A stretch of DNA of 64,000 nt. Source: Nereocystis luetkeana (lineage: Eukaryota > Sar > Phaeophyceae > Laminariales > Laminariaceae). The stretch's first letter is position 1. Each line of letters begins with the position of its first letter. Shown here piece by piece: positions 35,220-43,460 of this stretch. The notes under the pieces were generated by a model, which saw nothing but the letters and a program-made list of their open reading frames with translations, made no database searches and had not been told where the DNA came from. The DNA lies in NCBI GenBank assembly GCA_031213475.1, contig JARUPZ010000019.1:1139001-1203000 (forward strand), in the 5' to 3' direction. A program made the translations under genes and the position numbers.

Positions 35220-38200
35220 CCTTCTCGGCCGCTGTGAGCGAAGCCTTCGCTTCCGATTTCGTCTTGAATTTTGTCTGGGACTCCAGACGCCTTCGCTTCC
35301 CTGCCTTCGTGCTTGCTCTTTCGACCGTTTTCCTCGAGGGTCGCGCTCGCCGGGCTCCGACGGGTGTTCTCCCGTGCGCGCGTCTCGGAGTCTCGCACCA
35401 CCGATGAGCGCGGCGACCCCGAACTCGAAGGATATTTGCTAGGGAGAGGAGACACGGATGTTCTATTTTCTTCGGTCCTGGAGATTTGTTTAGTTGTTGC
35501 TGCTCCGCGAAGAGCTTCTTGTGACAGGCTTCATCCTAGTTTTTTTTTCCCTCCGAGGTTCGATCTCTCGGCCTTGCTCATGCCATCGCTTTTTACCGAC
35601 TGCCTCGCTTTGCGGACCACCATCCGCCTGTTCGAACCCCTCGGTCTGGACCACCATCCGCCTGTTCGAACCCCTCGGTCTTGCCTTACTCGGTGGCTGC
35701 CTTCCCTTGCCCCTCTCTCGTCGCTGGACGACTACACGCACCTTCTCGGGGTATCGCGCCGTTCTTGGTACCAGATCGTTGCATATCGCGGTGATTGCTT
35801 TGTTGGTGTTTTATAACTCGGCGCATCTTATGTTTTCGCCGGTGGAATGGAATGAAGGGTGTTGGGGAGTATGAATTCGGCCGAGTGTTGTGAGTTCGAT
35901 AAGAGAAACCAACCAATCACATCGGAGGCTATCATACAGGTGGTCGTACATGCTCGGATTGTCTACTACTGCTGAGGCGCATTGGAATACGAGTACTATA
36001 TAACAACTACAGCAGCAGCAATACAGTAGTTCAGGGGCGTTGTACTTCGAATATGTACGTACAAAGCTTTGTTTTCGCCGGTCGAATTGAATGAAGGTTG
36101 TTGGAAAGTCGGCTGAGTGTTGTGAGTTCGATAAGAAAAACCGACCAATTGCATCGGAGGATATCATACACAGCAGACGTTTTCACTTGAAAAAATAATA
36201 ATATCCAGATGCGTGGTCTTTACTTACTATATAAGTGGTAAGCGGTCCGCGTGCCTATCAAGATGAATTTCGTGGGGTCAAGTATCACCGAGTGCATGCT
36301 CGCAGGGGCTTTTTCTTGCATAAAATAATGATTAGCGGAAAGCGCGCTACTTTCGATGAATGTCGACGAGCAGTAATAATGCTGAACCCTATGCGCGACA
36401 AAAAATAAAGGCACGTACCGGAGGGGAGAAGGGTAGACACCTGTGACCACGGCTTGTCCAGAAGCTCGTTGAGGGTAAAACCTCCTACGAGTTAGGCTGG
36501 AAAGTAAAAGTGAAGATTGAAAAAAAAAAAAAATGGGAGATAGGGACCCGGTTTGAAGATACGGTCCTTCGTACCAGGTAGAAGATATGATGTTCGGCTG
36601 GGTACCATTTTTTGTTGAAAAACGCGTCCAGTTGTTTCGGCGAGCACTATTGGAGGTATTCGAGGGTTGGAGACTGCTTGCTCCCACTGCAAGTACTCGC
36701 AGAATGTCGGCGCTGTATACTGCTGCGCATGCTACACGTATACTTCGAAGTATATATCCAACATGAACATTTTGGGATTCATACTGAGAATACTGCTCAT
36801 GTCAGCAGTTCTTTGCGGTTGTTCTGTATTGGCGATCGATATCAGGTACTCGTATGAGGTATCAGGTGTTCGATACTGCTCATACTCGCAGTATCTCGAT
36901 TACCGCCTGTTGTCAGGATTGAGTGCGACAATGCGCGCATAGTACGCGTCCTGTTCTCGCAGTAATTTGGGCGTATACTGCAAGTTGTACTGAGAACTGA
37001 CACTCGGCATTGCCTTTTCCCTGCACCACTTGGCATTGCCCTGATCCCGTTCGTAGCAAGATCGAATGGTGCGTTTATGCCAACTTGCTTAAAAGTAATT
37101 GGACGACTTTTGGCACTGAGGTATACTTCCCTATCCGGAGCATGGGTGCCTTACCAAGAGGCTGATCCCGACCGAAGCCGCTCTGTGGGCACGAAAGTTA
37201 ACAGACGCTCCGAATACCTTGTCTATATACGGCGAGCGGTTTCACGACGGCGTGGCGCCCCTTTATATCTAGAAAACCCATTGGTTGTGTCGCCGTTTCA
37301 TCGCTAGATCGCTCATTTTTTTGTGTCGCCCCTTTATCTCTAGAAAATCCTCATTTGTTTCATGGTATGTGTTCTTTCCTTCGTCCCGCCTTTTTGTGTG
37401 GCTTCGCGTTGTAGCCTTACCCGCAGCACCCCACACGACCGCCGGGTCCGTGGGGGCTAGCTTGTCGGCGGCGGCGGCGGCGGCGGCGGTGGCGGCAGGC
37501 CTGTCGGCGGGCGGAGAGTCCCTCTCCCCGGGTCTGCTAGAGATGGACGCGGAGACCGAGACGAACACAAGGCCTCTCCCTCTCAAAGAAACCCTTCCAG
37601 GTGAGGCGGAAACGAGCTTATACAATGCCTCTTTTTCTTTAAAAAATCCTACCCCGCCAGATATGGGGCGGAAGAGAACACAAGACATTGTTTTTCTCTG
37701 TAGCTATTCCAGCTAAATGGGGCGGAAACGAACACAACGTCTCTTTTTTCTCAAGGAAATCTTGCCATATTTAGCGGAAACCAATGCAAGGCCCATTTTT
37801 CTGTAGGAAACCCAGCTAGATGAGACGGAGAGCAGCGGGAGGGAGGGACGGTATGGAGGGATAGAGGGAGCGCGGGGAGAGGGGAGAGGGGAGAGGGGAG
37901 AGGGAATGTGGGTGGAAAGTTTCTATATCTGCGCTACCTGTCCTGTCGTGTAACGGTGACTGACAAGCAGCGACCCTACCGCCTTGTGGCGATTGGTGTC
38001 CGAGATTCTTTTCGCTGAGGTCGGCACCCCGCACCCGTGCCCATCGATCTAGAGACGGTACAAAATCACCAAGTTGCGGTTTTTCGCTTGTGACTCTGTA
38101 GACATGCTGCTGTGGTGTTTTGGTACTGTTGTAATTTTGGCTTGTTGGTGTTGGTGTTGCTAGTGTTGGTGTTGGTGATGGTGGTGGTGGTGTTGCTGGT

Positions 38201-38987
38201 GTAGTCGTGGTAGTGGCGGCGTTGGTGTTTTTCATACTTTTCTCGTACAGCGCGTCACGATCGGAGCGTATGGAAACTTGGCAGGGCGTGTGTCTCGTCG
38301 TTTTTGATCCCGTCGTGTGTTGATGCTGTCGCTTCTCCCGGAATGCAGATATGGACGAGGCTCAATACCGCAAGAGGCGTAAGCTTCAAGACGCAGTGTC
38401 GAAGAACAAGGTCCGCTGGTGCCTCTTTCCGGGGTGAGAATGTCCCCCCAGCTGAGCGGACGGCGCTTAGCTGACGTGTACCTGCCACATGCTTTGTATG
38501 ATATTGTGACAACTCGTGACAACTCGGGGGTATGTCTGTCTGTCTGTCTGTCTGTCTGTCTACTTGTCTGTCTGTCTGTCTCTCTGTCTACTTGTCTGTC
38601 TACTTGTCTGTCTACTTGTCTGTCTACTTGTCTGTCTACTTGTCTGTCTGCCTGCCTGCCTGCCTGCCTGTCTTTCTGTCTTTCTGTCGTTCTGTCTGTG
38701 CATTCGTCTGTAAATCTGTTTGTTACACTGTCTCCCTGACTCGTTTGATTGGCTGTATCTTCTCTCTGTCTGGCCTGCTGTCTGGCCTGCTGTCCTGTCT
38801 GCGTGTTAGTTGTTCGTATTTTATTTATCTATCTGGCTGTCTGTCTGTCGGAGCGACTGTATGGATGCCGTCCATCACGAGTTATAATTTTATATGGGAA
38901 GAGAGAGGTTTAGGGAGTGGTGTAAACATATAGGAAATATAATGAAGAAAGAGAGCTAGAAAGGCCAAAACAAAATAAGGAAGGCGC

Positions 38988-39022
<35 letters not shown>

Positions 39023-40671
39023 AGAAGAAGAAAGCAAAAACGAGCGCGAGAGAGAGAGAAAAAAAAATAACGACAAAGACAGAAGATGAACAGAGAGGAA
39101 GACAAAGGGATAGAGGGAGAAAGCGCGAAACCAAGTCCAATTCCACGGTTTCGCGGGCCCCCGTGGGTCTCCTTCCTCCCCCCCCCCCAATGCTGCCGCA
39201 GTGATACCCTGTTCATGTAGTGACCCGCCAAGTAAGTAACAATGCAGCTGGCCTTTGCGTGGCCAGAAAGGGGTCGGTTAGTTGAGAGGATGATCTCATC
39301 GCATTATCTCAACTGTCAGTACTCCTTGACACTACCCTCCCGCCGCCCTCCCGCCCCTCCCCCCTCCCTCGCGTTTCATCAGGTGTTCCATTCGACCGAG
39401 ATACGGCCTGCCTGACGGGGGGCGTCCCGTGTACTGCGTGACCCACAAGAAGGGGAACATGGTCCACGTCAACCCCGTCAAGGAGGTGCGCGTGAAGGGT
39501 GCAGGCGAGCATACCGACGCCACGGCTACCTCCGACGGCGCGGTGGCCGCGAGACAAAGGTGTGCAATGCCACGGCATATAAAGGGGTGGTGGTGCCATG
39601 ATTTATGCGCTCCTCATGTGAAGAATTTTTGTACGCGCCAACTCGACCAGCATTTTTTGTTAGCTACCAGGTGCGTACGTAGCCCTAAACTAAATATTCT
39701 AGCAAGATTCATTGCACTGACCGGTGATTCCTAACGTGATTAGGAGCTCAGCCGCTCAGAAAAGATTGCGCCTATACAGGAATGCAAATCCCTACCGTGA
39801 AATGCGTTGCTACATCCAGCGCTACAGCTACTGCTACATCTACCACCACCGCCGCCGCCACCGTTTCGTGTGGAGGCGTATCTTCTCTTTTGATGGATGG
39901 TTTTCGGACGACGTTACCGTGGGGAAACTAATCATGAAACCAAGACCTCGGCTGGCTTTTTTCTTCTCTTTTCTTTTTCATTGCCCTTTTAGCTTGCTTT
40001 TCTAAGCTGGAGAATTGGAAATTGAAGGTTTGGGACTGGGTTTTTGGGTACATGTTTTTGGTTTGGAGATTTATTTGCAGTTGGGGTTGGGGTTAACTTT
40101 TGGCGGGGATTTAAATTTGTTTTTTTTTTCTTCTCTGGCGTCGGACAGGCAGGCAGTGAGAGACACGCCCGAAGTAGTATCTATGAGCGACCCGCCGAGG
40201 CGTCCATTCAAGTGAAAGTGAAAGCCCACACCAGAGGGCGATGTAAACCGAACTCGCTCCCCCTGTTGACCACGCATCGTTTCTCGGGGAGTTTGCTTGC
40301 TGAATTGGGGTGGGGCGGTGTTTCTGTTGTGGGCGATCGGCTGAAGAAAAACTTTGCTGTCGTTCGTAGTTGACTTCATTTTCGGCGCCTGATGTGGTGC
40401 TTCTTTCATTATTACCTCCCTGCCGATCCCAGATCCCGACCCCCCGCCCCCCCCCCCCCCCTCCTACGATTACGGCCATGCACGATATCATGAACACCCC
40501 CCCCCCCCCTTCTCCGCCCTCCTCCCCCCCCCCCCCCCCCCGCCCCTCAACTTGGTGACGACAGCAATAATATTGGGGATGGGGGGGGGAGTGGGAATGG
40601 TGGCGATGCTGCGGGCGATGCTGCTGGCGATGCTGCTGCTGTTGCGGCTGCTGCAGCTGCTGCTGTTGTGG

Positions 40672-40704
<33 letters not shown>

Positions 40705-43460
40705 ATATTGCTGTTGCTGCTACTACTACCGCTACTGCCGCGACCGCGTCCGGCCAGCTACCCGCGCCGTCAAGCGTTCAAGAGCGAGGTACAGTGCATG
40801 GCATCGCTGCGGGGCTATGTGTTGTGTTGCTCGAGGATGGATGGGATGGGGGTTGGTGTGTTCTCGTGCGTTGTGGTGTGGTGCGGTGCGGTGAAGCGAG
40901 GTTGGTGGGCGCATTGGGGTAGGTTGGGGTGGGTTGGGGTCGGCACTCTTCGTGTTACTCTTGGCTAGTTATGCCAACTAGACCACGATGTTTCACGTTT
41001 TTGTCGGCGGAGAAAATCCAGACGACCTTCGTCAGCCCCCAGAGCTGAGTGTGGACTCAAGGGCTCCCAGGGGAGAGCGCAAGGTCGGGTAGTGGGGCAG
41101 TCGGCAAAGGCAAGGCAGGGCGGACGCGGAGGTTTGTACCACCGTAGGGAGGCTGATGCTAGTATGGCTAGGTTACTGCGGAGACGGCGAAAGCAGCCGC
41201 CGAGAACCGGTGGTTGTTTTCGCTGTAGTTGTTCTGGCCGAGTGGGCGGGAGGATCAAGTATCTGAAGCCCTCGACGCCTTCAGTGCTCTCGTTGTTGTT
41301 GTTGTTGTTGCCTTTGTGGTCGCTGTTTGGTGTGTTGCTTTTTATTACATGGTGGTGGTGTTGCTGTCGTCGCTGCCGCTGCTGTTTGGTGTTGCTGCTG
41401 CTATTTCTTGGCGTCGGTGTCGGTGTTGTTGTCGCAGTAATTTCGCCGTTGTTGTCGGTGGAAGTGCTGGAGCCGGTGCCGTCCTGCCCGCCTTTCCGTC
41501 TCCAGTAGTGACAGCTATGCGTATCGCGCCGTCTGGCACGGCTCTCGCCGTTCTTGTCATCCAACCAAGCAAGACATGTCCGCTCCACTACTCGTACCCG
41601 AACCGATCAAAGTCACTCCGCCCTCATACGACTACGGCCATGCATGAGAATGATTATCCCCGCCCCCGCCCCTCCCCTCCCACCCGTGATCAACAGAGCC
41701 TTCCACAACAGCCCCAGCAGCAACGGAGCCTCCAACGGCCACCACCTCCCCTGCCGCCGCCACTACCACCGAACTTCCCAAGGCTACCCCATCGCTTTGG
41801 CAGCCGCGAGGCCATAATCACCCTAGGCATGCCACCTACAATATTTCCCCCTCAGAAGAAATGAGAGTCGTTAAAGAGGCCAGGGCGGCGGCGAGAGCAG
41901 AGGCGGAGGCTAAAGGTGGCGGGCGGCGGGCGCGGGCGCCTTCGCGCAAGGCCCTCGAGTCCTCGGGGAAGATCACCGGCCTCGGGGCCGTCCAGTGGAT
42001 GACGGCCGAGCAAAAGGTGGTCGAAAAGAGGCGCAAACAAATGCTCAGGGAACAACGGCAGCGGAGCATGACGGTGGGCCTGGGCCCGGGGCTCGTGTTG
42101 GAGACATACGTAGTGCCGGCGGCGGGCGTTGGAAGCGCAAGCGGAGGTGCGGGTGGAGCAGGAGAAGGAGGGAAAGGAGTGGAAGGGGGTACGGAGGAGG
42201 CGGGGGGGGGGGGAACGAACAGCGAGCCTACTTGGCAGCCTGTACCGCTGCATCTCCTCCCGGACGCGATGGCGATGGATAGGCGGGGGCGCACTGACTG
42301 GAGAGGCCGGCCGAAGCCGGTTGGGAATGGTGGCGACGGCGGCGGTAGGGAGGGGCACAGCGTTAGCGGTGCTTCGTCGCCTGGGGTTGACCGGAAGCAG
42401 CAGGAGGGCAAGGAAGGCGTGGTAGGGCTTGGTTCTGGTAAGAGGCCCTCCTCATTTTACTCCGACTCCAACCCGTCCGGCGACAGCAGCGGCGTCAAGA
42501 TTAAGATTGAGATTCTGGACATCAGTGGAGAAGACGAAGAGCAAGAAAAAAAACAAGGAAATGAAAAAGAACAACAACAACAACAACAACAACAACAAAA
42601 AAAGAATCAAGAACAACAGCAAGAAATAGAAAATACCGAAGACAAAGAAAAAGAGCAAAAACATGAAGCTGAGGAGTGGGCGGCAGACGGCGGCAACGGG
42701 TCCACCACTGGAGCGACATCGACCTTGTCATCGGCGGTGGCTTGCCCCTCTCCCGCCGGCGACAAAGAACATGAAGGAGGCGTTTCGACCGAGGGGCAGA
42801 GACCCAGCAAGCGCGCCAAGCAGACCGAGGATGATGCCTGCCGAAGCGGAGTCGAAGTCGAGCCGACGACGGCCGAGGCGGAGACGAAGGTGGAGGATCA
42901 AGCCTCGGAGATGAAGGTGGAAGGGGAAGGAGCCCCGAAGAAAGAGTTTCGCGCGGAGGGAGAGGGAGAGATAGAGGGAGGTGCAGCGCTGGGGAAGGCG
43001 GCGACGAAAGAGGGAGGCGAAGCTGGCAACGTTGCCGCGTCTGCGTGCGAGTTCGGGAGGTGCGACAAGCCGTCCGTGTTTGGAGTCAACGGTGCCACGC
43101 AGAGCTGGTGAGAGCAAGCTGGTCGATTTTCGGTATTGTTGTTGCCCGTGCAGAGGGAGACGCGTACATGGCCAGCGGTGGCTTTCTCGCCACTCTACAT
43201 ATGTAGTGGCTCCATCGTTTCTGCCGGTGCTCCTCGAAAGGTAGGACAGGTCAACTTGACGTAAGAGCGTCTTCGGGATATGTCTGACTCCGCAGCGGTG
43301 AAGTGATCAATGCCTATCAATCCCCCTAAGCCCATTCCGTTAAGCCCCCCCCCTCTCCCGCCGCCCGCCCACGCTGCCGTTGCCACCGTCCCCACGTACC
43401 GAATGCAGCAAAACGCACCGTGCGGCCGGCAATGTGCAGGAGGCGGCCGACAGCAGATAG
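30041..43460 (+). CDS. EsV-1-7 domain protein, eight predicted exons
   Basis: Predicted exons: 30041-30193, 30430-30562, 37427-37600, 38349-38433, 39383-39559, 40565-40788, 41856-43107 and 43409-43460. Every junction has GT/AG and matching phase, giving 749 codons. Motif 1 is split by intron 1 (C50, C55, C71, H74; YPGCSRTPRYG, then CQAHKRIGM). Motif 2 is split by intron 4 and fits C-x4-C-x16-C-x2-H exactly (C178, C183, C200, H203; CLFPGC, then CVTHKKGNM). Motif 3 is split by intron 7 (C713, C718, C733, H736; CEFGRC, then CKTHRAAG). Linkers are poly-Ala/Gly (exons 3, 6) and Gly-, Glu- and Gln-rich (exon 7). In brown algae this family includes the developmental regulator IMMEDIATE UPRIGHT; molecular function is unknown, and metal binding is inferred from the Cys/His pattern. 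Intron 2 (6.9 kb) is full of mobile elements. If exon 8 is wrong, TGA at 43109 ends the protein after half of motif 3. Confidence 0.75.
30571..31065 (-). repeat. DR1, two partial copies in tandem
   Basis: Copies at about 30571-30785 and 30805-31062 share the block from GAGGGTCTATGG through GTCGGTGAAAACCCGACATG to TAGTAGGATGCAG seen at 9475-9680, all on the - strand. Both end at C-runs (G-runs on +). They follow the 3' end of the LINE at 31108 and lie in intron 2 of the EsV-1-7 gene. Confidence 0.7.
31108..32990 (-). mobile_element. 5'-truncated LINE with three small lesions
   Basis: Three - strand frames join into one RT. 33098-32676 holds YRGITLLSTVG, QAGFRPNRSC and FLDVQKAYDTVW. 32733-32389 holds GVAQGCTQSPNLFKIYINDL and FADD. 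32298-31108 holds QYTYLGVEISKYCSWD and a Cys/His cluster (CPCGK...H-x4-C). The breaks are a 20-bp tandem duplication (TCCTATTTCCCATAGTTTTT, about 32674-32713), a 1-bp loss in an A-run near 32390, and a 7-bp TACCTGG insertion at 32320-32326. The N-terminal endonuclease region is absent and the left edge is a G-run near 32980-32990. The RT belongs to the broad Jockey/I/CR1-like group. It lies antisense inside intron 2 of the EsV-1-7 gene. Confidence 0.75.
33515..33622. mobile_element. MITE, TATTACGGGGG family (diverged copy)
   Basis: It starts TATTACGG and ends TTCCCCCGTAATA, 108 bp long, matching the size of the other four copies. The left inverted repeat is eroded after eight bases. Confidence 0.65.
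33623..34434. other. Intron sequence with short inverted words
   Basis: GCCAACTA...TAGTCGGCAAG words recur at 33639-33668 and 33718-33748, then CAGCCGACTTTGCCGAC at 33776-33792. They could form hairpins. No gene is seen. Runs of A (33857-33873) and G (34175-34223) are present. Confidence 0.35.
34542..35113 (+). repeat. DR1, longest copy
   Basis: It begins CAACCAGGGTACCGTTTTTAT and ends GAGTACACCCCTCCCC, collinear with 9239-9678. About 120 bp in the middle are locally duplicated (GTAAGGCACCCA at 34688 and 34781), as is CTTCATGCGA at 34920 and 34930. A C-run lies upstream at 34431-34442 as well as at the 3' end. Confidence 0.7.
35114..35168 (+). mobile_element. 3' terminal fragment of the 31108-32990 LINE family
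   Basis: The translation LSRKGCMVNGLIYMASDK matches the C-terminus SRKGCVVNGQMTKASNQ of the LINE ending at 31108, in the opposite orientation. It follows DR1 directly. Confidence 0.6.
35178..35218. repeat. AT microsatellite
   Basis: About 20 units of AT/TA directly follow the LINE 3' fragment, consistent with expansion of a terminal simple repeat. Confidence 0.9.
35614..35681 (+). repeat. 34-bp tandem duplication
   Basis: Two perfect or near-perfect copies of a unit starting GGACCACCATCCGCCTG and ending CTCGGTCT lie at 35614-35647 and 35648-35681. Confidence 0.85.
35829..36178 (+). repeat. Direct repeat pair of about 110 bp
   Basis: Positions 35829-35935 and 36066-36172 share TTTTCGCCGG, GAATGAAGG, GAGTGTTGTGAGTTCGATAAGA and CATCGGAGG with scattered differences. 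About 130 bp of unrelated sequence lies between them. They could be two solo copies of a small element. Confidence 0.65.
36225..36533 (+). mobile_element. tRNA-derived SINE with A tail, copy 2
   Basis: A decayed tRNA-like head (AGTGGTAAGCGG; B-box-like GGGGTCAAGTATC near 36273) is followed by a body collinear with copy 1 at 28505-28795, including GCACTCGG, TTATGCAAGAAAAA on the opposite strand, and CTTCTGGACAAGC. It ends with AAAGTAAAAGTGAAGATTG and a 14-A tail at 36520-36533. The tail sets the orientation as +. Confidence 0.7.
37551..37825 (+). repeat. Degenerate 50-60 bp tandem repeat over a splice donor
   Basis: About five units of the form GGCGGAAACGAACACAAGGC...TTTTTCTC...CCAG(G/A)T run from the end of predicted exon 3 of the EsV-1-7 gene into intron 3. 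The first unit contains the real donor CCAG/GTGAGG at 37600. Later units carry CCAGCTA or CCAGATA in its place. Confidence 0.6.
38531..38860. repeat. Tetranucleotide (CTGT)n microsatellite
   Basis: CTGT units with ACTT and GCCT variants fill 38531-38700 and continue sporadically to 38860. The repeat lies in intron 4 of the EsV-1-7 gene, about 100 bp after exon 4. It creates artefactual CLSVCLS-type open frames. Confidence 0.9.
38996..39060. repeat. GA microsatellite
   Basis: AGAGAG repeats at 38994-39019 are followed by GA- and A-rich sequence to about 39075, in intron 4 of the EsV-1-7 gene. Confidence 0.8.
40464..40500 (+). repeat. DR1 3'-end fragment
   Basis: TACGATTACGGCCATGCACG and the following C-run match the end of DR1. 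The fragment lies in intron 5 of the EsV-1-7 gene, and its C-run contributes a pyrimidine tract before the acceptor at 40564. Confidence 0.55.
41615..41685 (+). repeat. DR1 3'-end fragment
   Basis: CATACGACTACGGCCATGCA then GAGAATGAT and a C-rich run match the end of DR1. It lies in intron 6 of the EsV-1-7 gene. Confidence 0.6.

Noticed and set aside
35271-35816. A 181-codon open frame as a gene
   Set aside because: It crosses a 34-bp tandem duplication, has no domain, and lies in the transposon-rich intron of the EsV-1-7 gene.
37551-37825. A CRISPR array
   Set aside because: Units are degenerate and contiguous without unique spacers, in a eukaryotic intron.
38419-38933. CLSVCLS-type open frames resembling a repetitive protein
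   Set aside because: They are translations of the CTGT microsatellite, present in several frames.
40552-40968. Poly-Leu open frame that could be read as a membrane protein
   Set aside because: The same DNA in another frame gives the Gly/Ala linker exon (40565-40788) that fits the EsV-1-7 gene by phase, so the Leu frame is a shadow.
41229-41864. A 211-codon open frame with poly-Val and Pro-rich parts
   Set aside because: It runs over TTG repeats and the acceptor of the next EsV-1-7 exon, and no other evidence supports it.
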